Shown: positions 1 through 6,492 of the stretch, piece after piece
Numbering within the stretch: the stretch's first letter is position 1
How the letters are laid out: the number at the start of each line of letters is the position of its first letter
DNA from: Actinomycetes bacterium
GTDB lineage: Bacteria; Actinomycetota; Actinomycetes; Actinomycetales; Cellulomonadaceae
Assembly: GCA_021793115.1 (NCBI GenBank)
Contig: JAJYTJ010000050.1
Coordinates: 482 to 23,057, forward strand
DNA length: 22,576 bases
Reading direction: 5' to 3'
Notes under the pieces: model-generated
The model's input: only the letters and a program-made list of their open reading frames with translations
The model's database searches: none
What the model was told of the DNA's origin: nothing
Program-made: the position numbers and the translations under genes

Positions 1-428
1 AACCAGGCGACGCCGTAGGAGCCCGCCATGCCGAGGAGGCTGAAGGTGATGATGATCGCCACGCGGCCCCAGCTGAAGTGCTGGAGGGCCTTGTAGTAGG
101 TGACGATCACCGCGGCGATGAACACCCAGAGCGTCAGCAGGAACTTGCCCTGCTGGGCGAGGTAGGCCTTGCACGTGGCGTAGATGAGCTCGGAGATCTC
201 CCGCATCGACGCGTGCACCGGCAGCTTGCGCAGCTGCAGGAACACCATGACGCCGAAGCCGAGGCCGAGGACGCAGAGTACGAGGCCGATCAGCAGGAGG
301 AGCCGGCCGGAGGCGCCGCCGACCACGTGGACGACCGACAGGTCCGGCAGGACGAGGTTGGCCTCGCCGCCTGAGGAATCGCCGGCCGACTGGGGGAAAA
401 GGCTGGAGAACAACGCGAAGTTCGTCAT
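1..428 (-). CDS. hppA: Membrane-bound proton/sodium-translocating pyrophosphatase, N-terminal part
   Basis: This is the first 142 codons of a gene that runs off the left edge. The family hydrolyses pyrophosphate in the membrane and uses the energy to pump H+ or Na+ outward. The visible part has a hydrophobic helix at about residues 40-66 and then the family-typical stretch LPVHASMREISELIY (69-83) with the following TCKAYLAQQGKFL, and two more hydrophobic segments at about 96-112 and 122-141. The catalytic loops lie beyond the edge, so ion specificity (including the K+-dependence residue) cannot be read. The ATG at 428 is preceded by a weak GGA. A strong hairpin separates it from the DUF4914 gene upstream on the same strand, so it probably has its own promoter in 429-598. 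Identification rests on the recognised N-terminal motif. Confidence 0.85.
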   Translation of the reverse strand, partial: MTNFALFSSLFPQSAGDSSGGEANLVLPDLSVVHVVGGASGRLLLLIGLVLCVLGLGFGVMVFLQLRKLPVHASMREISELIYATCKAYLAQQGKFLLTLWVFIAAVIVTYYKALQHFSWGRVAIIITFSLLGMAGSYGVAW

Positions 429-447
429 CGTTCCGATCCCGGGTGAA

Positions 448-459
448 AGCAACGTTGCT
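448..459. promoter_or_regulatory. 12-bp palindrome upstream of hppA
   Basis: AGCAACGTTGCT is a perfect palindrome centred about 25 bp upstream of the hppA start. It has the size and CG centre of an operator for a LacI-type or similar dimeric regulator. No regulator is assigned, and chance occurrence is possible. Confidence 0.3.
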
Positions 460-598
460 GTCGGAAACCACGCTAGGAGTGGGCCCCCGTGCCCAGGGGT
501 GACCTACGGCCCACCGGTTCCGGAGGGTCCTGGCACGCCCGACGACGCCCTGCGGAGGCCGCTGAGCACGGCGTTTGTCGCCCGGGCGAGCAGCCCGG

Positions 599-627
599 GA
601 CGGGGTCCGGGGCGCCCGGACCCCGTC
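599..627 (-). terminator. Strong hairpin directly after the DUF4914 stop codon
   Basis: Two 13-base arms (599-611 and 615-627, GACGGGGTCCGGG and its complement) pair perfectly around a 3-nt loop. The hairpin starts 1 nt after the minus-strand TAG at 628-630. A second hairpin, CCCGGG-N7-CCCGGG, follows at 581-599. There is no clear T tract, as is common for actinobacterial terminators. It should insulate hppA from the DUF4914 transcript. Confidence 0.7.
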
Positions 628-2538
628 CTAGATGTAGAGCGGCGTGAGCATCTCGTAGTCGTCGACCACCGCGTCCTCGAGCACCGCCTCGATGATGTGC
701 CGACCGAGCGGGTCGAGCTCGTCGGTGAGGAACTGGGCCAGCTCGTGCTTGAAGAATCCGGAGAGGATGGCCGCGCCCTCGTCGTACGCCGCGACGCCCA
801 CCTGCGACTGGTGCTCTGGTGCCAGCAGCGTGGGCCGGATCTGCTGGCCGTCGATCTTCACCTCGCGCGGGCGGTAGCCGAACAGCGCGCAGCGGGCCGG
901 CGTCAGCTCTTCCCGCCGGATGCGGCCGCCGCCGCGCCGTGCCAGGTACTCGCGCGTCAGCCACTCCGCGGCGAAGCCCACCTTGTAGGCGCCGATGTGC
1001 TGGTTGGGGATGAGCACGTAGCGGGTCCGGTCGTTCGCGACGAGCTGCGACAGCAGCAGGTTGGCGGCGCCCACCTTGGTGTTCGTCGAGAACGGCCAGT
1101 ACGAGCCGACGCCCTCGGCGACGAGCCCGCCGTGCGCGAGCGCGGTGCTCTCGGCCTTGGACTCGCCGATCGACGGGTTCTTGTCCCCGCGTGGCGCGAT
1201 GAGCCGCCACACCCACGCCAGCGAGGGCGGGATGATGTGCATCATCCCCATGATCCCGTAGTTGGGCTGCTGGCTCGTCGAGGCCGGCATCCGGACGCCG
1301 AACGTCCGCACGTCGACCTCCTTCGGCTCGGACACCACGTGCCGGATGAAGCGCCGGGGCACGATCACCCGCGGGTTGGGGCAGCGCTTGCCGTTGGAGT
1401 CGAGCGTGTGCTCCCAGGGCAGCACGGTCGCGTCCGCCACGCCGTCCAGCGACAGGAAGACGAGCGGCTCCTCGGGGTGGATGATGACGCGCTCGAACGC
1501 CGGGTCCTCGCCGTAGCTCGTCATGCCGTCGACGCGGACGAACCAGCCGGCCTCGGCGTCGGAGACGACGAGCTTGTGGTCACCGCGCTGGACCGCCGGG
1601 TGGCACAGCGTCATGTCGTCGGTGACCGGTGCGAGCGTGCTCGTCTCGCCGAGCGTGAGGTGGTAGGGCTCGCCGGTGACGACGTTGGTGCCGACGAGGA
1701 TGCGGCCGTCCTCCTCGCGCCGGATCTCCTGGGTCATCTCCGACTTGCCGCCGCCCGAGGCGCCCTCGTGCATGATGACGGTCTCGTTCTCGTACGGCGT
1801 GGTCACCTGCACGCTCGACGCGTGGGCGGTGAGCCAGCCCTCCTGCTCACCGATGTCCAGCAGCACCGAGAAGACGCCCTTCTTGGCGCTCGGCCCCGGA
1901 TAGACGTTGTAGGCGAACACCTCGTGCAGGGTCGTCGAGCGGTCGTGGACCACGACCTGGCGCCCGTGGAACTCGGTGTGCCGGAAGGGCGGCGCGAGGT
2001 AGAGGATCGAGCGCGGCTCGAACGGCCCGATCTCGTCGAACGTCACCCAGCCCTGCAGGTCGACCAGGATGAGCGCGAAGAACGCCGCGTTCGCCGGGAC
2101 GATCGCCAGCGACGGGTAGCCGAACGCCGGACCGCCTGCCTTGAACGGGACGACGACGAGCTCCTGGGTCCCCAGCCAGTCGAGCGTCTTCTGCTTCACG
2201 GGCGCGAACTCGGCACCGAACACGTCGCGGTAGCGCGGCTTGTCGGTCGGCAGGTCGTCGGCGATGCGCATGCAGTCGGGGTCCCGGCGGCGCAGGTAGT
2301 CCTCGGGGTAGTTCACGGCGATGCCGTTGCGGCAGCGCGTGACGGTCGCCTCGGGGACGGGCGTGCCGTCGACGTCGTACTCGACGGTGAAGACCGGCCC
2401 CCCGGCGGGGCCGAGCGCGAGCGCGTACAGGTCGGCGCGCGACTCCGGCACGATGATCCGCGGGCTCGCGTCGAGCGCGGCGCGCACCGCCGGCGGCAGG
2501 GTGACCTCGGACAGCGGCGTGGCGGTGGTGAGGCTCAC
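628..2538 (-). CDS. DUF4914 family protein with HPr-kinase/PEPCK-like P-loop
   Basis: A 636-residue protein of unknown function that I recognise as the DUF4914 family, whose members are about this long. Residues 259-266 read GASGGGKS, followed by EM. This closely resembles the Walker A of HPr kinase/phosphorylase (GxSGxGKSE) and, more loosely, that of PEP carboxykinase, so an ATP-, GTP- or pyrophosphate-dependent phosphotransfer role is possible but unproven. The N-terminal third has a conserved-looking TVTRCRNGIAVNY stretch (65-77), and the C-terminal half contains TKVGAANLLLSQL and PNQHIGAYKVGF. No signal peptide or membrane segment is seen, so it should be cytosolic. The GTG start is supported by a strong AAGGAG (2544-2549) with 5-6 nt spacing. 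It is followed on the same strand by the pyrophosphatase gene, but a terminator lies between them. Two GGGAC boxes and a palindrome lie upstream. Confidence 0.75.
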   Translation of the reverse strand: MSLTTATPLSEVTLPPAVRAALDASPRIIVPESRADLYALALGPAGGPVFTVEYDVDGTPVPEATVTRCRNGIAVNYPEDYLRRRDPDCMRIADDLPTDKPRYRDVFGAEFAPVKQKTLDWLGTQELVVVPFKAGGPAFGYPSLAIVPANAAFFALILVDLQGWVTFDEIGPFEPRSILYLAPPFRHTEFHGRQVVVHDRSTTLHEVFAYNVYPGPSAKKGVFSVLLDIGEQEGWLTAHASSVQVTTPYENETVIMHEGASGGGKSEMTQEIRREEDGRILVGTNVVTGEPYHLTLGETSTLAPVTDDMTLCHPAVQRGDHKLVVSDAEAGWFVRVDGMTSYGEDPAFERVIIHPEEPLVFLSLDGVADATVLPWEHTLDSNGKRCPNPRVIVPRRFIRHVVSEPKEVDVRTFGVRMPASTSQQPNYGIMGMMHIIPPSLAWVWRLIAPRGDKNPSIGESKAESTALAHGGLVAEGVGSYWPFSTNTKVGAANLLLSQLVANDRTRYVLIPNQHIGAYKVGFAAEWLTREYLARRGGGRIRREELTPARCALFGYRPREVKIDGQQIRPTLLAPEHQSQVGVAAYDEGAAILSGFFKHELAQFLTDELDPLGRHIIEAVLEDAVVDDYEMLTPLYI

Positions 2539-2610
2539 GGCGGCTCCTTCGACGAGGTCGGCGACCCCGCCACGGCCGCAGCCGTCCGGGGCGCCGGCTC
2601 TGGCGATGCG

Positions 2611-2622
2611 GTTCCATGGAAC
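2611..2622. promoter_or_regulatory. 12-bp perfect palindrome upstream of DUF4914
   Basis: GTTCCATGGAAC lies 73-84 bp upstream of the DUF4914 GTG. Perfect symmetry and position suggest an operator, but no regulator can be named. Confidence 0.35.
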
Positions 2623-2669
2623 GGCATGTGACGTGGCATGACGCTACGGACGTCCGGCCGCCGATTCGT

Positions 2670-2720
2670 GGGACCTTCGGGGTGGTACGTCATGCCGTCT
2701 CAGTGGTTGGGACATTGCCG
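2670..2720 (-). promoter_or_regulatory. Two GGGAC boxes resembling DosR/DevR-type sites
   Basis: GGGACCTTCGGGG (2670-2682) and GGGACATTGCCG (2709-2720) are spaced 39 bp apart and lie 130-180 bp upstream of the DUF4914 start. The DosR/DevR core known from mycobacteria is GGGACTTTAGTCCC. Here only the GGGAC half-sites match well, so the assignment is tentative. Confidence 0.3.
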
Positions 2721-2830
2721 CGCTCTGACGTCCGGCGGCTGCCCGGCGCGCGGATCTCATCAGTTCATGACGAATCCATGGCATTGCCGGGGAAGTTCCG
2801 GGTGCAGTCATGACGGTCCCGTGCTACAAC

Positions 2831-2985
2831 TGAGACATCGGGTCGTAGCGGTGCGGCCCGGGAAGCAAAGAGGGGCGGCGAGAGCCGACCCGCCCGTGCA
2901 GGGTTCCGGAGCACGCCACGCCTCGTGCCGGCGAGACGGCTCCCGTTGACGCCCCGCTCCCGTCAGGGAGCGGGGCGTCGTGCTG
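2831..2985 (+). ncRNA. Candidate structured leader or small RNA ending in a terminator-like hairpin
   Basis: A possible -10 (TACAAC at 2825-2830) is followed by about 145 nt with several pairing options: CGGC-GAGA-GCCG within a GGGCGG/CCGCCC region (2873-2896), and GCACG/CGTGC near 2911-2928. It ends in the 14-bp hairpin at 2948-2979. The order promoter, structure, terminator, then a channel gene 29 nt later fits either an attenuating leader or an independent small RNA. I could not match it to a riboswitch class that I know (cobalamin, ydaO, glycine, SAM and c-di-GMP were considered). No coding potential is apparent. Confidence 0.25.
2948..2979 (+). terminator. 14-bp perfect hairpin upstream of mscS
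   Basis: GACGCCCCGCTCCC and its exact complement pair around a GTCA loop. No U tract follows. There is no coding gene directly upstream on the plus strand, so it must end an untranslated transcript, act as an attenuator for the MscS gene at 3008, or terminate antisense transcription. Confidence 0.6.
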
Positions 2986-3007
2986 GTCGCCGCCCTGCGC
3001 TGGCCGG

Positions 3008-4081
3008 GTGCGCCCGCAAGACGTCCTGGTCCCGGCAGTCGTCGTCGTCGGCGGGGCGCTGCTCGCCGTGCTCGTCGCGGCGGTCCTCGAGGCCGCCGCC
3101 CGCCGGCTCGCCGGACGATGGCCGGTGGTCGCCGAGCTGAACAACCGCTGCCACCGGCCGTTGCGCGCCGCGCTCGTCGTCGTGCTGGGCTGGGTAGGGC
3201 TGGGCGCCAGCACCGCCGGGGCGCCGTGGCGGTCCGGCGTGGGGCACGCGCTGACCATCGTCGTCATCGGGGGCGTCGGGTGGCTGCTCGTCGGCCTGGT
3301 CCACGTCCTGGAGGACGCCGCCCTGCGCCGGTACGCCGCGGCGTCCGCGGACTCCCGCCAGGTCCGGCGCGTGCAGACGCAGGTACAGGTGCTGCGGCGC
3401 ATCGCGGTCGCTCTCGTTGTCGTCTGGACGATCGGTGCCGCGCTGCTGACGTTCCCCCAGGTCCGTGTCGTCGGTGCCGGCCTGTTCGCGTCGGCCGGCC
3501 TGCTGTCGGTGGTCGCCGGCCTCGCGGCGCAGAGCTCGCTCGGCAACGCGTTCGCGGGGCTGCAGCTGGCCTTCACGGACGCGATCCGGATCGATGACAT
3601 CGTCGTCGTCCAGGGTCAGACCGGGCGGATCGAGGAGGTGACGCTGACCTACGTCGCCGTGCGCCTCTGGAACGACCGTCGGGTGATCCTGCCGTCGAGC
3701 TGGTTCACGACGACGCCGTTCGAGAACTGGACGCACAGCACGGTCGAGCTGCTCGGGACCGTCGAGCTGGACGTCGACTGGTCGGTGCCGGTGAACCGCA
3801 TGCGCGCCGAGCTGCGCCGTCTGCTCGACGCCAGCAGCCTGTGGGACGGCCGCGTGGGTCAGCTTCAGGTGACCGATGCGATCGGCGGCTCGCTGCGGGT
3901 GCGCGTGCTGGTGTCGGCGGCGGACTCCGGGACGCTGTTCGCGTTGCGTTGCGAGGTCCGGGAGGGCCTGGCGGCGTGGCTGGTCCGCGAGTCGCCGGAG
4001 GCGCTGCCGCGGATGCGGACACTGCGAGTCGACGCGGCGACCCCGAGCGAGTCCCGCGCGCCGTCCGAAGCGCCTGGGTGA
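3008..4081 (+). CDS. MscS-family small-conductance mechanosensitive channel
   Basis: A 357-residue membrane protein predicted to open under membrane tension and release solutes on osmotic downshift. Hydrophobic helices lie at about residues 7-30, 53-70, 80-100 and 130-149. The pore-lining helix at about 153-195 ends in the family hallmark AAQSSLGNAFAGLQL (173-187) and the motif DAIRIDDIV (191-199). The cytoplasmic beta domain follows with GQTGRIEEV, the arginine/asparagine-rich RLWNDRRVILP (219-229) and the PFENWT strand (237-242). Four helices before the pore segment make it larger than the E. coli MscS core. The GTG start at 3008 is the only reasonable one and has a poor ribosome binding site, which fits control through the hairpin ending 29 nt upstream. 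It converges on the HIT gene. Confidence 0.85.
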   Translation: MRPQDVLVPAVVVVGGALLAVLVAAVLEAAARRLAGRWPVVAELNNRCHRPLRAALVVVLGWVGLGASTAGAPWRSGVGHALTIVVIGGVGWLLVGLVHVLEDAALRRYAAASADSRQVRRVQTQVQVLRRIAVALVVVWTIGAALLTFPQVRVVGAGLFASAGLLSVVAGLAAQSSLGNAFAGLQLAFTDAIRIDDIVVVQGQTGRIEEVTLTYVAVRLWNDRRVILPSSWFTTTPFENWTHSTVELLGTVELDVDWSVPVNRMRAELRRLLDASSLWDGRVGQLQVTDAIGGSLRVRVLVSAADSGTLFALRCEVREGLAAWLVRESPEALPRMRTLRVDAATPSESRAPSEAPG

Positions 4082-4085
4082 CGTC

Positions 4086-4106
4086 GCGCCCGGCCGAGGC
4101 CGGCGC
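4086..4106. terminator. Hairpin between convergent mscS and HIT genes
   Basis: GCGCC(C)GGCC and GGCCGGCGC can pair with one bulged base around a 2-4 nt loop. It starts 4 nt after the mscS TGA. It is a plausible terminator for mscS and possibly for the opposing transcript. Confidence 0.4.
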
Positions 4107-4157
4107 TGCCGCGGCGGGACCCGTCGGGCACGCGAGCGGCCAGGCGTGACGGGTGGG

Positions 4158-4604
4158 TCACAGGTCGGGCGAGCCGAGGCGTGCCGGCACGTGGGCGCCG
4201 TGGCCCGCGGCACGCAACGCCTCGCGCAGCGTCGTCATCGTCTCGTCCAGCCGCTCGCCGGGCGTGTCGGGCCGCGCGTCGGCGAACGACAGGTGGGCCT
4301 CGCCCCACGCCGGCAGCACGTGCAGGTGCAGGTGCGGCACCTCGAACCCCGCCACGAGCAGCGCGGCACGCGGAGCGCCGAACGCGACCTCCTGCGCGGC
4401 GCCGATCGCCTTGGCGACCGCCATCAGGTGCGCGAGCAGCTCGTCGGGCGCGGCGGTGAACCGGTCGACCTCGGCCCGCGGCACGACGAGCACGTGGCCG
4501 TCGGAGATCGGGGCGATGGTGGCGAACGCGACGCACACGTCGTCGGACCAGACGAACCGGCCCGGGATCTGGCCGTCGATGATGCGGGTGAACAGGGTGG
4601 CCAT
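4158..4604 (-). CDS. HIT family nucleotide hydrolase/transferase
   Basis: A 148-residue protein with the histidine triad HLHLHV at residues 91-96. In this superfamily the middle histidine of the triad attacks the alpha-phosphate of nucleoside phosphoramidates, dinucleotides or related substrates. The N-terminal FTRIIDGQIPGRFVW and the GHVLVVPR stretch (36-43) are typical of HIT proteins. The usual final histidine spacing (HLHLHV) is intact. It is the last gene of a minus-strand run, starting 9 nt after the DUF1697 stop. A TAGCCT placed 6 nt before the ATG could also give a separate leaderless transcript, and no Shine-Dalgarno sequence is seen. The exact substrate cannot be told from sequence. 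Confidence 0.9.
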   Translation of the reverse strand: MATLFTRIIDGQIPGRFVWSDDVCVAFATIAPISDGHVLVVPRAEVDRFTAAPDELLAHLMAVAKAIGAAQEVAFGAPRAALLVAGFEVPHLHLHVLPAWGEAHLSFADARPDTPGERLDETMTTLREALRAAGHGAHVPARLGSPDL

Positions 4605-4610
4605 GGCGGC

Positions 4611-4616
4611 AGGCTA
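4611..4616 (-). promoter_or_regulatory. Possible -10 for a leaderless HIT transcript
   Basis: TAGCCT fits the actinobacterial TAnnnT form and ends 6 nt before the HIT ATG. It overlaps the DUF1697 stop codon, so it may be coincidental. Confidence 0.3.
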
Positions 4617-5177
4617 GCCGCTGCGACCGCGCCGCTCGTCTGCGAGCTGCTGCAACGCCAGCACGGTGCGCCAGTTGCGGCCCGTGCCCACCAGACCGGC
4701 CTCGCGGCTGAGGACGTCCAGCGTCAGTCGCGACCGGCCGATCCCGTGCGGGTAGTAGACATAGGCCTCGTCGCCGTGCCAGACCACCTCTTCCTCGCCG
4801 TAGCGACCGGGGTCGAAGCCGGCGACCGCGTCGGGGTCGGGTGTGCCGTCCCACACGATGACGGTGAGACGCGAGGGGTCCTCGGCGGCGTGCTCCGGGC
4901 AGGGCACGTCCGCGACGATCCGGTCCCACTGCTGGGCCGTGCGGGTGAGGACCGGTGCCGCGAAGCCGGCGTGCCGGCCGAGCGCTCGCGACAGGCGTTG
5001 GCCGATCGTGGCCGGGTCGGCATCGGCGGCCGGGACCAGCACGAGGTTGCCGCTGGCGGCGTAGGTCGCGACCTGGGTGTGCCCGAGCTCGGCCGCGGCC
5101 GCCTTGAGGTCCACGGACCGCACCGTGCGCCCTCCGACGTTCACCGCCCGCAGCAGCGCGACCAGCACGTCACCCAT
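4614..5177 (-). CDS. DUF1697 domain-containing protein
   Basis: A 187-residue protein with the family opening VALLRAVNVGG (residues 5-15) and the YAASGNLVLV strand (about 39-48). DUF1697 proteins are widespread in bacteria and have no established biochemical function. Predicted soluble, with no signal peptide. I chose the ATG at 5177 because DUF1697 proteins normally begin directly with this LLRAVNVGG strand. A GTG at 5246-5244 in the same frame would add 23 low-complexity residues and overlap the NYN stop codon by GTGA, which would couple the two genes. Neither start has a clear ribosome binding site. It lies between the NYN and HIT genes in a likely operon. Confidence 0.85.
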   Translation of the reverse strand: MGDVLVALLRAVNVGGRTVRSVDLKAAAAELGHTQVATYAASGNLVLVPAADADPATIGQRLSRALGRHAGFAAPVLTRTAQQWDRIVADVPCPEHAAEDPSRLTVIVWDGTPDPDAVAGFDPGRYGEEEVVWHGDEAYVYYPHGIGRSRLTLDVLSREAGLVGTGRNWRTVLALQQLADERRGRSG

Positions 5178-5242
5178 GGACGGCAACTGTGCCGCGGCGC
5201 CGGCGCGGCTGCCACCGACCGACGGCCCGGGCGCGGGCTCGC

Positions 5243-5809
5243 TCACAGGTAGCGATGCGGGTCGAACTCGTCGAGCGGGATGATCCGCAGCCGCGGCAGC
5301 TGGACGTTGAAGGCCTGCACGTCCAGCTCCAGGTCGTAGACCTGCAGGCCACGCGGCTGCAGCGCTGTCAGCGACGTGCTGACGAACTCCCGGAACGCGA
5401 CGAGCCCGACGCGCCGCTCGAGGCCGAGCAGGTGCTCCACCTCGGGCGCGAAGTCGCCGTCGTGGCTGCCCAGCACGACGTCGCCGCCGGCGTCGGCGAT
5501 GGCGTCCAGCATCCGCTTGATGCCGATGTCGACGACCTTCTCCGAGGCGTCGCCGGCGAGCGGGATCGGCTGGAACCCGATGGCGAGCAGGGCCTGCACG
5601 AACGACATCGGCAGCGAGCCGCCGGAGGCGTTGAGGAAGAACAAGCCCTTGACCGGCTGCTCGAAGCGGTCGCCGGCGAAGGCCAGCACGCGTTCCCAGC
5701 GCGGCCGGAACTCCGGTGCGGGCCGGCCTCCGAGGATGGAGGAACCGAGGGTCGCGTCGAGGTTCTCGCCATCCACCACGAGATAGGTGGTGGACTGTCC
5801 GGCTGCCAT
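5243..5809 (-). CDS. NYN domain (PIN-like, LabA/DUF88-type) putative ribonuclease
   Basis: A 188-residue protein with an N-terminal NYN domain. Conserved acidic positions are visible: VVDGEN (Asp13 and Asn16), VDIGIKRML (Asp94), and GSHDGDF (114-120, Asp117 and Asp119). In the PIN-like fold these coordinate metal for RNA cleavage, so a nuclease role is a family-based expectation and not shown for this protein. The C-terminal part (about 135-188) ends in LRIIPLDEFDPHRYL and has no domain I recognise. The ATG at 5809 fits the family start; upstream in-frame residues are low-complexity. TACAGT sits 6 nt before the ATG, suggesting a leaderless mRNA. It is divergent from a MarR gene with only 40 nt between starts. 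Confidence 0.85.
   Translation of the reverse strand: MAAGQSTTYLVVDGENLDATLGSSILGGRPAPEFRPRWERVLAFAGDRFEQPVKGLFFLNASGGSLPMSFVQALLAIGFQPIPLAGDASEKVVDIGIKRMLDAIADAGGDVVLGSHDGDFAPEVEHLLGLERRVGLVAFREFVSTSLTALQPRGLQVYDLELDVQAFNVQLPRLRIIPLDEFDPHRYL
5773..5793. promoter_or_regulatory. Inverted repeat, candidate MarR operator
   Basis: CCACCAC-N7-GTGGTGG is a perfect 7-bp inverted repeat inside the first codons of the NYN gene, 57 bp upstream of the MarR ATG. It has the size of a MarR-type site and would lie just upstream of the MarR promoter. The codons it covers (part of the TTYLVVDG strand) may themselves explain the sequence. Confidence 0.35.
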
Positions 5810-5815
5810 CACCAC

Positions 5816-5821
5816 ACTGTA
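5816..5821 (-). promoter_or_regulatory. -10 box for leaderless NYN transcript
   Basis: TACAGT on the minus strand is followed by 6 nt and the ATG at 5809. The -35 region is poor. Confidence 0.45.
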
Positions 5822-5849
5822 GGTGCAGGCGGGGACGGGGAAGGTGCGC

Positions 5850-6320
5850 ATGGCGAACGGATCGGTGCGTCGGGCGACGCCGCGGGAGTCCTCGCAGGCA
5901 TGGGAGTCGCTGTTCCGCACCCAGGTGGAGCTGCTGCGACGGTTCCGCCGCGACGACGTGTGGCACGAGGTCTCGATCGACGAGTACGACGTGCTGTACA
6001 CCCTGGCCTCGAGCCCCGACCGCACCGCGCGCATCCGGGACCTGCAGGACCGCAGCCTGCTCACGCAGCCGAGCCTGTCGCGCCTGGTCGAGCGGCTCGA
6101 GGTGGCGGGCCTGGTGCGGCGCGGTCCGGTGGCGGGCGACCGGCGCGGCGTCGCGGTCACGCTGACCGACGAGGGACTGCGGCTGCAACGGCTCGTCGGC
6201 GGCCGCCACGTGCGGTCGATCGACCACGTGATCGGCGCGGCGCTCGACGCCGAGGAGCTGGCGACGCTGCGCGGGCTGCTCGACCGCCTGAGGGCCCGCG
6301 CGCGCGACGTCGAGGTCTAG
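5850..6320 (+). CDS. MarR family transcriptional regulator
   Basis: A 156-residue winged-helix repressor-type protein. The DNA-binding core runs DLQDRSLLTQPSLSRLVERL (64-83) into LEVAGLVRRG, and the wing follows with VAGDRRGVAVTLT, the classic MarR DxRg wing. Helical dimerisation segments flank it (about 18-53 and 115-152). Ligand and targets are unknown. I chose ATG 5850 because GGGGAAGG lies 5 nt upstream; an earlier GTG at 5823 would add 9 residues without a better site. It is divergent from the NYN-DUF1697-HIT run with a 40-nt gap, so it probably controls that run and itself. Confidence 0.9.
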   Translation: MANGSVRRATPRESSQAWESLFRTQVELLRRFRRDDVWHEVSIDEYDVLYTLASSPDRTARIRDLQDRSLLTQPSLSRLVERLEVAGLVRRGPVAGDRRGVAVTLTDEGLRLQRLVGGRHVRSIDHVIGAALDAEELATLRGLLDRLRARARDVEV

Positions 6321-6355
6321 GACCTTGCGCCCAGGCGCAGGTCGTTCTCAGCGGT

Positions 6356-6371
6356 TAGGACTTCTGACCTA
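6356..6371. promoter_or_regulatory. Imperfect palindrome, possible DosR/DevR-type box
   Basis: TAGGACTTCTGACCTA is a 16-bp palindrome with one mismatched pair in each arm. Nine of 14 core positions match GGGACTTTAGTCCC. It is about 125-135 bp upstream of the flavodoxin gene. Confidence 0.35.
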
Positions 6372-6392
6372 GGGCCCTGTCGGGCCCGCCGC

Positions 6393-6406
6393 GGGACCTC
6401 CGGCCC
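6393..6406. promoter_or_regulatory. Second possible DosR/DevR-type box
   Basis: GGGACCTCCGGCCC matches 10 of 14 positions of the mycobacterial DosR core and lies 37 bp (between starts) after the first box, 87-100 bp upstream of the flavodoxin ATG. Paired sites at such distances are usual for DosR-controlled genes. Confidence 0.35.
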
Positions 6407-6492
6407 ACCGCCCGGGAAGCCCCGCGAGGCACGATGGCTTGCACGCGCAACCGCACGTGCCGCCATGAGGTCCCGCGCCAGGGGGAGGGTTG

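Larger units (their letters stand above)
2539..3007. other. 469-nt divergent intergenic region between DUF4914 and mscS
   Basis: No convincing protein gene is seen. It contains the DUF4914 ribosome binding site (2544-2549), a 12-bp palindrome (2611-2622), two GGGAC-type boxes (2670-2682 and 2709-2720), repeated GGCATG(TG)ACG near 2623-2642, a possible -10 TACAAC (2825-2830, plus), and a structured GC-rich stretch ending in a strong hairpin (2948-2979). Its length is unusual for this otherwise tightly packed window. Confidence 0.6.

Noticed and set aside
184..2631. An 815-codon plus-strand reading frame opposite the DUF4914 gene
   Set aside because: It is rich in Arg, Asp and Val repeats without domains, and overlaps a minus-strand gene with clear motifs. 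Long antisense frames are normal at this GC content.
2831..2985. Riboswitch of a known class (cobalamin, ydaO, c-di-GMP, glycine, SAM)
   Set aside because: GGGAAGCAAAG resembles parts of such motifs, but the conserved cores are not present, so only an unassigned structured RNA is proposed.
2963..4213. A 416-codon minus-strand frame opposite mscS
   Set aside because: No domain and Arg/Asp/Gln-rich; the plus strand has the MscS pore signature.
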